NCBI GenBank assembly: GCA_018268895.1
Contig: JAFDVP010000007.1
Coordinates: 434,001 to 498,000, forward strand
Direction of reading: 5' to 3'
DNA from: Acidobacteriota bacterium
GTDB lineage: Bacteria > Acidobacteriota > Terriglobia > Terriglobales > Acidobacteriaceae
DNA length: 64,000 nt
Part shown: positions 16,628-25,418 of the stretch, one piece after another
Position numbering within the stretch: the first letter of the stretch is position 1
Layout: each line of letters starts with the position of its first letter
Program-made: the position numbers and the translations under genes
Notes under the pieces: model-generated
What the model was told of the DNA's origin: nothing
Seen by the model: the letters and a program-made list of their open reading frames with translations, nothing else
The model's database searches: none

Positions 16628-17371
16628 TCATTGTGGAGGGCGCACTGTGGGAGCGGTTGTGTCGGTTTTGGCGGCTGCCTTGCGGGCTTGGGGGACAGCG
16701 CGGAGGCTGAAGGTGGCGATCGCGGCAGGGTTCGAGTTCGCGCGCACTTGTAGCGTGCCGAGGACTTCGTTCGCCTCGGGGGTCTGGTCGCGGAGGCGGA
16801 AGACGAGGATGTCGGGGGAGACTTCTTTGGCGGAGAGCAGGTTGAAGCCGCCGGTCTCGCGGCGTAGCTCCATCTGCGCGGCGGCGGCTTCGCTTAGCTC
16901 TTCGTTGGGCAGAGCGTTGGCGAGCTCAGGGTAGCTTGCGTGGTTGAAGGCCGCGAGCCAGTTGTAGAGCAGGTGGCCGGCGGGCGAGTCGGGGATGAGG
17001 CCCACCTGCTCGCCGAAGCGGGACAGGTGAACGATGACGAAGGGGTGGACAGGGCTGACGTGGTCGCCGCGCTTGGCGGGGACAGGGGCGTCGGCGGGGT
17101 CGCCGAGGACGATGGTGTCGATCTGGTTGGGGTCGTTGTCGTCGTCCGGCGTGGATGCGGAGGTGGCGTTGGGGGAGCGGTCGGCGCTGGGATTCGCAGA
17201 GGCGAGATGCGTATGTCCGTTTTGGCGCAGCGCGTAAAGGACGGCGGAGAGCGCGATGCTGGCGGCAACGATCGCTAGCAGGATGGCTCCCGGGTTGAGC
17301 GGCTGGCGTCCGGTGACATAGAAGCGGGGCGCGGTGAGAGGGGGGACTCCGGTAGGCAGGGGCTGCTGCAT
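16628..17371 (-). CDS. Membrane-anchored protein of unknown function
   Basis: This 247-aa protein has one membrane segment near residues 28-47 (AILLAIVAASIALSAVLYAL), a Ser/Asp/Asn-rich linker and a soluble C-terminal domain. That domain contains HPFVIVHLSRFGEQVG and LLSAKEVSPDILVFRLRDQT. The N-terminus is likely cytoplasmic. No catalytic motif is recognised. It lies 50 bp upstream (on this strand) of the epimerase-like gene. Confidence 0.55.
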   Translation of the reverse strand: MQQPLPTGVPPLTAPRFYVTGRQPLNPGAILLAIVAASIALSAVLYALRQNGHTHLASANPSADRSPNATSASTPDDDNDPNQIDTIVLGDPADAPVPAKRGDHVSPVHPFVIVHLSRFGEQVGLIPDSPAGHLLYNWLAAFNHASYPELANALPNEELSEAAAAQMELRRETGGFNLLSAKEVSPDILVFRLRDQTPEANEVLGTLQVRANSNPAAIATFSLRAVPQARKAAAKTDTTAPTVRPPQ

Positions 17372-17535
17372 GGATGGTCCTCAACTGTCCCGGAGAGGTC
17401 CCGGGTCGGTCGTCATTGCCAGTTTAGTCCAGGGAGCGGCAGTCACCGGTAGTTTAGACCGGGTTGTCCAAGGGTTGTGTGTGTACTTGCTGCTTATGCA
17501 GTTGCTCTTTAGTCTGTGAGCGAGGTCCCCCTGCA

Positions 17536-17916
17536 ATGGCTGAGTACCAGAGTCCCGATGACATGCGTTTTGCCAAGGAGTTGATTGCTTCCGCGCCTGC
17601 GGAGGCGGAGGCGTTCTTCAAGCTGAAGTCGGTTACGGAGCGCGCCGACGGTGCGATCCCGGCGAAGTATCGTGAGCTTATTGCCCTGGCGGTTGCGTTG
17701 ACGACGCAGTGCGCGTACTGCCTGGATTCGCATACACGGAATGCGGCCAAGGCCGGAGCGACGCGCGAAGAGATCGCGGAGACGGTGTTCATGGCAGCGG
17801 CGCTCCGTGCCGGTGGAGCAGTGGGACATGGGCTGCTCACCATGAAGCTATTCGATAAGGCACAGAAAAATCTGGAGCAGGATTCGCACGCGCTGGATCG
17901 TGAGCCATGGGAGTGA
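17536..17916 (+). CDS. Carboxymuconolactone decarboxylase/AhpD-like protein
   Basis: This is a 126-aa protein; I prefer ATG 17536 over an upstream start because the family begins here. It has the AhpD-type redox/proton-relay motif CAYCLDSHTRNA (about residues 55-66) and the helices AKAGATREEIAETVFMAAALRAGGA. The family includes peroxidase partners and decarboxylases; the two Cys and one His fit an antioxidant role. Nothing nearby identifies a partner. Confidence 0.8.
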   Translation: MAEYQSPDDMRFAKELIASAPAEAEAFFKLKSVTERADGAIPAKYRELIALAVALTTQCAYCLDSHTRNAAKAGATREEIAETVFMAAALRAGGAVGHGLLTMKLFDKAQKNLEQDSHALDREPWE

Positions 17917-18027
17917 TGACAGTGGGTGAAAGGAAGGGTCTGCACGTTCACCCCGAGCGAGCTCGCCAGGAGACCCGGGATTCCGCGCGACTGCTTTCTC
18001 ATCTGCCCGAACCAGCAAGCCGACTGG

Positions 18028-18068
18028 GGACCCCCATCGCGGTGAAGCAGCATGAATGGGTCATCCGC
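18028..18068 (+). repeat. Family-B repeat remnant
   Basis: ACCCCCATCGCGGTGAAGCAGCATGAATGGGTCATCCG keeps the characteristic CATGAATGGG...CCG end but has lost most of the hairpin. It sits just beyond the stop of the GNAT gene. Confidence 0.35.
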
Positions 18069-18075
18069 CCCGGCT

Positions 18076-18951
18076 TCAGAAGAGAATGGACGGCAACCAC
18101 GCTCCGGCGGGATCGTTGTAGAGTCCCGTGCTCATCAGCGTCATCGGCTGAACGACGCGGAGGCCGTTGGCGAGGCACCAGCGCAGCAGAGCGCTGTTGC
18201 GCGACGGCACAAGGATGCCGGGGCCGGCGAAGGAGTCGACCGAGGTGATGAGGGCCTGCATGTCGATGTTTGTCTCGGTGGTGGAGTGGCCAAAGAAGCC
18301 GAGAATCGTGGTGTAGCCGGTCACCTGGCCTCCGCGTTCGACGACGCGGGCAGTGCCCTGCTGGATGGCGTGCGACAGCTCGAGGGCGCGATCGAATCCG
18401 TGAACGCGCCGCGAGAGCGCATTACACGCTGCCTCGTCTGCGGGAGTGGCGCTGCGAACGGCGCATCCGTGGATGCTGCGCTCGCGCGTCTGCCCTTGCA
18501 GGCAGGAGAGCGGCTCGCGGATGTCGAAGCCGAGCGAGGTGTAGAGCGAGAGAGAGCGATTGTGAAACGCGGCCTGGACGAGGCGCACGCCTGCGGCACC
18601 GTTGCTGTGTGCGCGCTCCATTACGGCCTGCATGAGCTTGCGGCCGACGCCGGTGTTCTGTTGCCTGGGGTCGATGGTGATGGGGCCGACACCCTGTATG
18701 ATCGCCTGCTCGGCGAGGACGTTGCTGCCCACGATGCGGCCGTCGCGTTCGGCCACCACGCCATAGAAGCCCGGAGTGGAGAACATCATCGAGAGCAGCC
18801 CGGTGGCCGCCTCTACTCCGGGAAGATCGCAGGGGAAGTTGTGGGCGGCGTTAATCGTAGAGAAGGCGTCGTAGCAGATCTGCCCGCAGGCGGCGATGTC
18901 CTCTGGCGTGGCGGTTCGGATGATGACTTCAGACTGTGATGTCGATGGCAT
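18076..18951 (-). CDS. Two-domain GNAT acetyltransferase
   Basis: This is a 291-aa protein. The N-terminal GNAT domain (about residues 10-145) has the acetyl-CoA-binding motif DPRQQNTGVGRKLMQAV and the LYTSLGF element. The second domain (about 160-291) reads ATPADEAACNALSRRVHGFDR and ends with LYNDPAGAWLPSILF, a familiar C-terminal motif of this GNAT subfamily. It probably acetylates a small amine or protein N-terminus; the substrate is unknown. It is followed 42 bp upstream on this strand by the Gfo/Idh gene. Confidence 0.8.
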   Translation of the reverse strand: MPSTSQSEVIIRTATPEDIAACGQICYDAFSTINAAHNFPCDLPGVEAATGLLSMMFSTPGFYGVVAERDGRIVGSNVLAEQAIIQGVGPITIDPRQQNTGVGRKLMQAVMERAHSNGAAGVRLVQAAFHNRSLSLYTSLGFDIREPLSCLQGQTRERSIHGCAVRSATPADEAACNALSRRVHGFDRALELSHAIQQGTARVVERGGQVTGYTTILGFFGHSTTETNIDMQALITSVDSFAGPGILVPSRNSALLRWCLANGLRVVQPMTLMSTGLYNDPAGAWLPSILF

Positions 18952-18993
18952 GTCGATCTCTTTCGTGCGAGAGAGGTTGTTGGGGATAGATCA

Positions 18994-20556
18994 TCAGGAG
19001 AGAGACCAGCCGGAGCGGTTCTGCCGCCGGATGAATGGCGCTGCCTGAGGGCAGTTCTTTGCGACCATCTTTGGCCCGTCCCATTCGATCTTCTGGCCGA
19101 CACGCAAGGAGACGCAACCGAGCAGCATGATCTCCGTGAGGCGCGCAGCGATGTCGAAACGCGAGTAGCACATCTCGGGCTTGTTCTCTTTGATGGCAGC
19201 GAGCCATTCCTGCGCATGGGCAACAACACCCGTCCCGGCATGACGGTTGCGCGGAATGCGCTCCGGATATTGCGCCATGGCCGGGTGCGTGAGGTAGTTG
19301 ATGAATTTTTCTTCGCCCTTGAGCTTGATGAAGAAGTTCGTTCCGTAGTCGTCCGGGGTAAAGACTGTGCCTCCTTCGCCGATCAGCAGACAACCGCTAT
19401 CGGGAACCTTGCCCAGCATCGCGACGATGTCGGCGGTCAGTTCGACCGGCGGCTTGTTGGTCAGGTCATGGCCGCCGCGGAGGGCCGGGGCAGGCTGGCC
19501 GCCGTCGTACCACCACAGGGTTACGGCATCGTGCTCGATCTTTTTGTAACGGTGGAAGAGATGCGGATGCTCGTAAGGAATGCGGCCCTGACGTTTGGGG
19601 AACGCGAAGCGGATCTTCGAGCCGACGGGATACGACTCCTTGTTCATCTGGCCGAAGGGCATCGCTTCAATCTCTGTTGGGTAGTCGAGATCCAACGCGC
19701 GAAACGGCATGTTGACGGTGTGGCAGGCCATGTCGCCCAGCGCGCCGGTGCCGAAGTCCTGCCAGCCGCGCCAGTTGAACGGCTCGTAGACTCCAGCCTT
19801 CGGATTGCTGCCGCTCTTGTAAGGCCGCATCGGAGCAGGCCCAAGCCAGATGTCCCAATCCAACGTCGCGGGAACCGGGTCTTCTCCTGCGGGACGCTGC
19901 ATGGCCTGCGGCCAGACCGGGCGGTTCGTCCAGACGTGGACCTCGTGCACCTGCCCGATGAGTCCGTCCTGGATCGTCTCCACCGCGCGGCGCAAGCCGT
20001 CGGAGGCGCTGCCCTGGTTGCCCATCTGCGTGACGATCTTTCTCTTGTGGGCCATCTCCCGCAGATAGCGTGCCTCGTAGATCGTCTGCGTCAGGGGCTT
20101 CTGGCAGAAGACAGCCTTGTTCCTCTTCATCGCCGCAGACGCGATGATGGCGTGCATATGGTCGGGCGTCGAAACCGTCACCGCGTCGATCCGGTCGCCC
20201 ATCTGGTCCAGCATCTGGCGGTAGTCTTTGTAGAACTTCGCGCCGGGATATTTCTTGGTCTGCGTCTGATACGCCTCGGAGCCTGTATCCACATCGCACA
20301 AGGCGACGATGTTCTCGCCGGCGCAGGAGTCGGTGTCGCTGCGGCCCTTCCCGCCGATTCCGATGCAGGCGATGTTCAGCTTGCTGTTGAGATTCTGTCC
20401 GCGCAAAAAGGCAGGCGCGCCGAAGGCGAGGGCGCCCGTAGCGAGAGAGCTGGTCTTGATAAATTCACGGCGGTCGACACGCGAGGGTTCAACGGTCTCA
20501 GAGGTCTTCAGAGAGGGCAGATTTTCAGTTGGTTTGGACACGTGCACAGGATACAC
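18994..20556 (-). CDS. Tat-exported Gfo/Idh/MocA-family oxidoreductase
   Basis: This is a 520-aa protein with a twin-arginine signal (RREFIKTSSLATGALAFG near residue 29). The Rossmann part begins CIGIGGKGRSD, then CDVDTGS, and has the family's Lys in CQKPLTQTIYEARYL. The C-terminal domain is longer than in cytosolic Gfo/Idh proteins, with GTGALGDMACHTVNMPF and a C-terminal HAQEWLAAIKENKPEMC, typical of the secreted Planctomycete/Acidobacterial type. NAD(P)-dependent sugar redox is likely; substrate unknown. Confidence 0.85.
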   Translation of the reverse strand: MYPVHVSKPTENLPSLKTSETVEPSRVDRREFIKTSSLATGALAFGAPAFLRGQNLNSKLNIACIGIGGKGRSDTDSCAGENIVALCDVDTGSEAYQTQTKKYPGAKFYKDYRQMLDQMGDRIDAVTVSTPDHMHAIIASAAMKRNKAVFCQKPLTQTIYEARYLREMAHKRKIVTQMGNQGSASDGLRRAVETIQDGLIGQVHEVHVWTNRPVWPQAMQRPAGEDPVPATLDWDIWLGPAPMRPYKSGSNPKAGVYEPFNWRGWQDFGTGALGDMACHTVNMPFRALDLDYPTEIEAMPFGQMNKESYPVGSKIRFAFPKRQGRIPYEHPHLFHRYKKIEHDAVTLWWYDGGQPAPALRGGHDLTNKPPVELTADIVAMLGKVPDSGCLLIGEGGTVFTPDDYGTNFFIKLKGEEKFINYLTHPAMAQYPERIPRNRHAGTGVVAHAQEWLAAIKENKPEMCYSRFDIAARLTEIMLLGCVSLRVGQKIEWDGPKMVAKNCPQAAPFIRRQNRSGWSLS

Positions 20557-20596
20557 ATGCTTTATTGCAGGCTCAAAATTTTTCGATTCGCGCTGT

Positions 20597-20645
20597 GCTC
20601 GAATGAGCCAATCATGTCGCGGTACGCCATGAATGGGGCACCCGG
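20597..20645 (+). repeat. Family-B repeat abutting a gene end
   Basis: GTGCTCGAATGAGCCAATCATG...CATGAATGGGGCACCCGG; the inner arms pair imperfectly. The last base (20645) is directly next to the stop codon of the unknown gene that ends at 20646. Confidence 0.6.
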
Positions 20646-21179
20646 CTATGGAATTCGCACTGATAATCCAGAATTTGGCCCAGGAGGTAACCCCAATGCC
20701 GTATCCACTCCTGGATTAGCTCTTAGATCATCGAGTAATTGCTGAGCATCGAGAAATTTCCCAATCATTGCTTCAGATTCTTGCCGAGGGTTAGATACAT
20801 GCTTCCCTCTATAAACCTCAAGTTTTGTAAGCCCTTTGTTAAGCGCATGCCTACAAATAGCACGAATATAAAAACGGTTAAATTCACCTTCCGCCAACAT
20901 TTCGTGCGCATTAGACCTCATTATCGGAGGTTTACTGAAGGTTCCGTTCTGAAGTTTTCTAGGTTTCTCATGTGAATTTAGTCGGGGCTTAATCTCATTC
21001 GCCAATTCAATATCGGTGCTTACAGCGCATACGCTCTTCAAAATGCCTGCATAGTCCGCTTTTCCCTGTGGAGATAGATTATCGCTTTTGTAAAGTCGAT
21101 CTGCAGCTATGTCCATTTCGATTTCGTCAAGCATTAATATCCGTACATCATCATCAAGGCCTTCGTAATTAAGTCCCAC
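20646..21179 (-). CDS. Orphan protein of unknown function, AT-richer than its neighbours
   Basis: This 177-aa protein begins MGLNYEGLDDDVRILMLDEIEMDIA. There is no signal peptide or membrane segment. Notable stretches are LAEGEFNRFYIRAICRHAL (about residues 93-111), LEVYRGKHVSNPRQESEAMIG, and the end GLPPGPNSGLSVRIP. I have a vague memory of a conserved hypothetical family with this same end; that is not verified. Its base composition is clearly lower in GC than the flanking genes, which suggests transfer. A family-B repeat abuts the stop codon. Confidence 0.65.
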   Translation of the reverse strand: MGLNYEGLDDDVRILMLDEIEMDIAADRLYKSDNLSPQGKADYAGILKSVCAVSTDIELANEIKPRLNSHEKPRKLQNGTFSKPPIMRSNAHEMLAEGEFNRFYIRAICRHALNKGLTKLEVYRGKHVSNPRQESEAMIGKFLDAQQLLDDLRANPGVDTALGLPPGPNSGLSVRIP

Positions 21180-21242
21180 AATGCCCTCCCATTAGCTTGC
21201 AATAAATAAGCAATTTTAAGCTATTACAGCTTGTACATCTGT

Positions 21243-21944
21243 TCAAAACAGCGGCTTGCGGGGCTTGGGTGCTAACGGCTGGTTGAGGAAGGCTACTAAT
21301 GGTGCGGCGGCTTCGAAGCGTTGGGCGATCTCTTTGATGAGTGTCGGTTTGGTGGCGAGGTCGGCGGGGAGTTTGGCGGAGAAGCCCCACTGGCGGTTGA
21401 GGATGAGGTCGGCGGCGGGGGAGTCGGGGGCGAAGCCCTTGGGTAGGCGGGTGAGTTTGTGGTCGCTCCACTCGCTTAATAAGGATGTAAGTTTTTTGGA
21501 TTTGAGCAGCGTGCGCATCTCGGCGTGGTTGGCCTCGATGTGGCGGCGGATGGCGAGGAGCTGTTCGCGCTCGGGCATGTAGACGCCGGCGGCGACGACG
21601 ACCTCGTCGGGGCCGACGTGGAAGTAGAAGCCTCCGCCGGAGGTTTTTTCGAGGCCGGAGCGTGCCCACCATGCTCCCTGGTGGGTCTTGTAGGGGCGCT
21701 TGTCAGAGGAGAAGCGGATGTCGCGGTAGATGCGGAAGGTGGCCTTCTGCGGAGGCTGCACGTTCTCAGGCGCGAAGCGGAGCATGGCTTCGTTGATGGC
21801 GGCGACGATGGCCTGCGTGGGCGCTTTGACCTCGCGCTCGTAGATGGCCTTGCGCGCGTTGAACCACTCGCGGTCGTTGTTACGTTTGAGGCCGCGGAGG
21901 AACTTGAGTGCTTCGGCGGTGTAGTGCGGAGCGGAGGTCGCCAT
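21243..21944 (-). CDS. DUF2461 / TIGR02453-family protein
   Basis: This 233-aa protein starts at ATG 21944 (MATSAPHYTAEALKFLRGLKRNNDREWF). The pattern LKRNNDREWFNARKAIYE, then RIYRDIRFSSDKRPYKTHQGAW, GGFYFHVGPDEVVVAAG and LPKGFAPDSPAADLI is diagnostic of this family. It is cytoplasmic with unknown function. The open frame upstream of this start has no ribosome site, so I exclude it. Confidence 0.85.
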   Translation of the reverse strand: MATSAPHYTAEALKFLRGLKRNNDREWFNARKAIYEREVKAPTQAIVAAINEAMLRFAPENVQPPQKATFRIYRDIRFSSDKRPYKTHQGAWWARSGLEKTSGGGFYFHVGPDEVVVAAGVYMPEREQLLAIRRHIEANHAEMRTLLKSKKLTSLLSEWSDHKLTRLPKGFAPDSPAADLILNRQWGFSAKLPADLATKPTLIKEIAQRFEAAAPLVAFLNQPLAPKPRKPLF

Positions 21945-22050
21945 GAGGCTATGGTAATTGCGCCTGCTGACAGGTTGTGTCAGCAGGGACGCTGCGAAAC
22001 GTATATCTCGCGAGATGCGGGGCAATTTGTCTCTCAGCCACCAATGTAGC

Positions 22051-22148
22051 CGTCATTCTGAGCCGCAGGCGAAGAATCTCAGTAGTTCCTCTTCTGGCGC
22101 GCAAAACAAAATGCTGAGATTCTTCGCTACGCTCCGGTCGGAATGACA
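22051..22148. repeat. Family-A-like palindromic repeat (variant)
   Basis: CGTCATTCTGAGCCGCAGGCGAAGAATCTCAG...CTGAGATTCTTCGC...GGAATGACA. The ends match family A but the arms carry GAAGAATCTCAG instead of GAAGGACCTGCAT. Confidence 0.7.
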
Positions 22149-22198
22149 ACGCAAGAGGGAAGCGCAGTGGGGTGGTCATCCAGATCGGCCGCATTCGC

Positions 22199-23911
22199 TT
22201 ATGCGAGCGTGATCTCGAGCGATGTAACGCTTGCGGGCGGGAAGCTGTGCGTGAGCTTTCCGCCTGAGGGTTTGAGTCCGTTCACGGGCGAGGGCTTTAC
22301 TGCGTCGGGGTGGGAGAAATCGTTGTGCGCGTGAACGTCCTTCTCTGCGAGGACGGTTCCCTTCGCCGATGTGACGGAGGCCCCGCGCACGGCGATCTCG
22401 GTTGTCATCGGCTGCGTCAGGTGCGGGTTGATGACGGTGAGCGTGAGCGTTTTGCCTTTGATGGAGGCGGACCCCGAGAGTCCGGCGAGCGACTTCATGG
22501 GAGCGAGCTGGCCGATGTAGCTGTTGCCTCCTACCTGCGCGGGAGTGTTGCCAGTCGAGTTCGCGATGCCAGGCGCGGTGAATGCGGCGCGCACGGACTG
22601 CGCTCCCTTGTGCGGCAGGTACATCCTGAAGACGTGGAAGGTCGGCGTGACGCAGAACTTGTCGCCTTGCGCCAGCATGAGCGAATGGAGGCAGTTGATG
22701 GACTGCGCGACGGCGGCAGCCCCGACTTTATCGGCGTGGCGCTGGAAGATGTCGAGCGTGATGCCAGTGAGCAGAGCGTCGCGCATGGTGGACTGCTGTG
22801 AGAGGTTGTACCCGGGCGCGAGCTCGGTGCCCTTGCCGTACCACGCGCCCCACTCGTCGACGACGAGCTTGACGCTGAAGCCCGAGGATCGCTCGTTGGA
22901 GAGCGCGTTCGGTGTGGCGGTGGCAATCGCGGTCCAGTGGTCGGTGATGATCTTGTCCATCAGCGTGCCACGCGTAAGCAGATCGTAGAACTCGTCGTCG
23001 TTGAAGGAGAGGGCGTCGCCGGCGGCGAACTTCTTCGCGCTGCCGGAGGTGTAGTAGTGGATCGACAGCCCCCAGAGATGACGGCGCTCGGGGTTGCCGT
23101 AGAGCGCCTTGAAGAGGCGCGTGGTCCAGTCGATATCGTCGCCATTGGGGCCGACGGCGACGAAGCGCAGGGGCTGCTTGCCGTAGCTCGGCGTCCATGC
23201 GGTGTAGCGGCGGAACTCCGCGGCGTACTCTTCGGGCGTCATGTTGCCGCCGCAGCCCCAGCTCTCGTTGCCGACTCCCCAGAGATCGACGTTGAAGGGG
23301 GCTGCATCTCCGTTGTCCGCACGTTCGGCTGCGAGTGTGTTGGGACACGCTGGTGCGGCGGAGTTCGACGGCACGTCGCCCGTGGGAGCGTTGCAGTACT
23401 CGATCTCCTGGTAGAAGTCGCGCGCGGGCTGCGTGCGAAGATTGGCGGCGACGTAGGGCTTCGCGCCGATGGCGCGGCAGGTGTGCATGAACTCGTGCAG
23501 GCCGTAGGCGTTCGAGTCCTGCTGCGACCAGAAGCCTGTGCGTGCGGGACGCTTCGTGCGTGGGCCGATGCCGTCGCGCCAGTCGTAAGAATCCGCGAAA
23601 CAGCCGCCGGGCCAGCGCAGGACAGGGGCTTCGGCGGCCTTCATGGTGTCGATGAAATCTTTGCGGACGCCGTTGACGTTCGCGATCTTCGAGCCTTCGC
23701 CGACCCATACGCCGTCGTAGATCACTCCGCCGAGGTGCTCGATGAAGTGGCCGTAGATCTCGGGCGAGATGGTGCCGATGGGCTCGCTGGGCATGACGTC
23801 GATGTAGGCGTCGACCTGCGCTGATTGCGCGAGCGACGACGAGCCTTCGAGCGCAACGGCTGCGGCGGCAAGAGAGGAAGACTTGAGGAAGGTGCGGCGC
23901 GACGGCGTCAT
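22199..23911 (-). CDS. Tat-exported alpha-L-arabinofuranosidase (GH51-type)
   Basis: This 570-aa protein begins MTPSRRTFLKSSSLAAAAV, a twin-arginine signal. It shows the GH51 layout: ISPEIYGHFIEHLGGVIYDGVWVG near residue 50, APVLRWPGGCFADSYDWRDGIG, the acid/base Glu in GVGNESWGCGG (about 215), the nucleophile Glu in VVDEWGAWYG (about 350), and a beta-rich C-terminal domain. It would release arabinofuranosyl side chains from arabinoxylan or arabinan outside the cytoplasm. The gene is isolated. Confidence 0.9.
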   Translation of the reverse strand: MTPSRRTFLKSSSLAAAAVALEGSSSLAQSAQVDAYIDVMPSEPIGTISPEIYGHFIEHLGGVIYDGVWVGEGSKIANVNGVRKDFIDTMKAAEAPVLRWPGGCFADSYDWRDGIGPRTKRPARTGFWSQQDSNAYGLHEFMHTCRAIGAKPYVAANLRTQPARDFYQEIEYCNAPTGDVPSNSAAPACPNTLAAERADNGDAAPFNVDLWGVGNESWGCGGNMTPEEYAAEFRRYTAWTPSYGKQPLRFVAVGPNGDDIDWTTRLFKALYGNPERRHLWGLSIHYYTSGSAKKFAAGDALSFNDDEFYDLLTRGTLMDKIITDHWTAIATATPNALSNERSSGFSVKLVVDEWGAWYGKGTELAPGYNLSQQSTMRDALLTGITLDIFQRHADKVGAAAVAQSINCLHSLMLAQGDKFCVTPTFHVFRMYLPHKGAQSVRAAFTAPGIANSTGNTPAQVGGNSYIGQLAPMKSLAGLSGSASIKGKTLTLTVINPHLTQPMTTEIAVRGASVTSAKGTVLAEKDVHAHNDFSHPDAVKPSPVNGLKPSGGKLTHSFPPASVTSLEITLA

Positions 23912-24141
23912 TGGAATTTATTCTCCCACGAAAAATAATAACGTTATACATGGGGCTGAGACTGGAACTACAGAGATTCTTCGCCTGTGGCTCAGAATGG
24001 CTGTGGCGGATGGATGCCGAGCGGTGGTGGATGGGGCCGTGTCGCGCCTGCGTTCATGGTGTGACGAGGTGACTCAGAAAAGAGAGTATGCTTTCTTCGT
24101 CATAATCGCGCCGTGGGCCATAGCTTTCGAGGAGAATGACT

Positions 24142-25194
24142 ATGCTTGGTTCCAAGTGTTCGCTTGCCGCAGCTTTGTGTGTCGTACTCTCACTGATACA
24201 ACCGATCGATGCGTGTACCCGTGCCGTTTATCTGGGTTCGGACGGGACGGTGATCACGGCGCGTTCGATGGATTGGAAGGTTGATGTCGGCACGAACCTG
24301 TGGGTGCTTCCGCGAGGTATGGAGCGCACAGGGGAGGCAGGCCCACAGTCGGTGAAGTGGACATCGAAGTACGGAAGCGTGGTTGCCACCGGCTATGACA
24401 TTTCAACGACAGACGGGATGAATGAGAAGGGCCTTGTCGCCAACCTGCTGTGGCTGGTGGAGTCGGAGTATCCCGATCCGCACGTTGCACGCAAGCCTCC
24501 GCTGGCGATCTCGCTGTGGGCGCAGTATGTGCTGGACAATTTCGCCACGGTGCAGGAAGCGGTCGATGTTCTTGGCGCGGAGCCGTTCACGGTAGTGACA
24601 GCGAATGTTCCGGGAGAGCCGCGACTGGCAACGCTGCATCTGTCCATATCAGACGCTACGGGCGACAGCGCCATCGTGGAGTACGTCAAAGGCAAGCAGG
24701 TGATTCATCATGACCGCAAGTACCAGGTGATGACGAACTCGCCGACCTTTGATGAGCAGTTGGCGCTGGAGCAGTACTGGAGGAACATCGGAGGCACGGT
24801 GTTTCTGCCGGGAACGAACCGCGCGGCAGACCGCTTCGCTCGCGCCATGTTTTACATCAACGCGATTCCGAAGGACGAGACGCCGGATACTGCCGTGGCC
24901 AGCGTCTTCAGCGTGATTCGCAATGTGTCGGTGCCGTATGGGATCAACACGCCGGAGGAGCCGAACATCTCTTCGACGCGCTGGCGCACGGTGGCAGACC
25001 AGAAGCGGAAGATCTACTTCTTCGAGTCGGCGCTGACGCCGAATACCTTCTGGGTAAACCTGAACGATATCGACTTTTCACCGTCGGGCAAGGTGATGAA
25101 GCTGGACCTCGGGAAAGATCAGAAGAATACCTTTGCCGGGAATGTCGCGAAGGACTTTCAACCGGCGAAGGCTTTCAAGTTTCTGGGTTTGTAG
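24142..25194 (+). CDS. Linear amide C-N hydrolase, choloylglycine hydrolase family
   Basis: This 350-aa secreted protein starts at ATG 24142. GAGGAG (24129-24134) lies seven bases before it, whereas an in-frame ATG at 24136 is only one base from the GAGGAG. A signal peptide ends at IDA, and the mature protein begins with Cys (DACTRAVYLGSDG), the N-terminal nucleophile of this Ntn-hydrolase family. Further conserved elements are ITARSMDWKVD and the NxxPTFDEQ region (TNSPTFDEQL). Members act on bile salts, penicillin V or acyl-homoserine lactones; a soil bacterium makes the last two more likely. Confidence 0.85.
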   Translation: MLGSKCSLAAALCVVLSLIQPIDACTRAVYLGSDGTVITARSMDWKVDVGTNLWVLPRGMERTGEAGPQSVKWTSKYGSVVATGYDISTTDGMNEKGLVANLLWLVESEYPDPHVARKPPLAISLWAQYVLDNFATVQEAVDVLGAEPFTVVTANVPGEPRLATLHLSISDATGDSAIVEYVKGKQVIHHDRKYQVMTNSPTFDEQLALEQYWRNIGGTVFLPGTNRAADRFARAMFYINAIPKDETPDTAVASVFSVIRNVSVPYGINTPEEPNISSTRWRTVADQKRKIYFFESALTPNTFWVNLNDIDFSPSGKVMKLDLGKDQKNTFAGNVAKDFQPAKAFKFLGL

Positions 25195-25356
25195 AAGGCT
25201 CGAGTTCCGCCTCGGCTTGTCCACGCATGAACAGCGACATCGATAAATGGACAGTCGTCAGTCGTGAAGCTGCTTGTAAATGATTGATCCGTAAGAGGAG
25301 GCTTTATAGCGATTTTGGAAGGCGAGGTGCTTTTCAAAGACGCAGTAGTCTCCAAC

Positions 25357-25402
25357 GCTCGCCGCAACCGCGCTCATGGGGTTTGCGGCGGGCATTTTTT
25401 TT
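25357..25402 (+). terminator. Terminator between two convergent genes
   Basis: GCTCGCCGCAA (25357-25367) pairs with TTTGCGGCGGGC (about 25382-25393), then eight Ts follow (25395-25402). It lies between the choloylglycine-hydrolase-family gene and the GH92 gene. Confidence 0.6.
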
Positions 25403-25418
25403 CACGCACAGGAACAAC

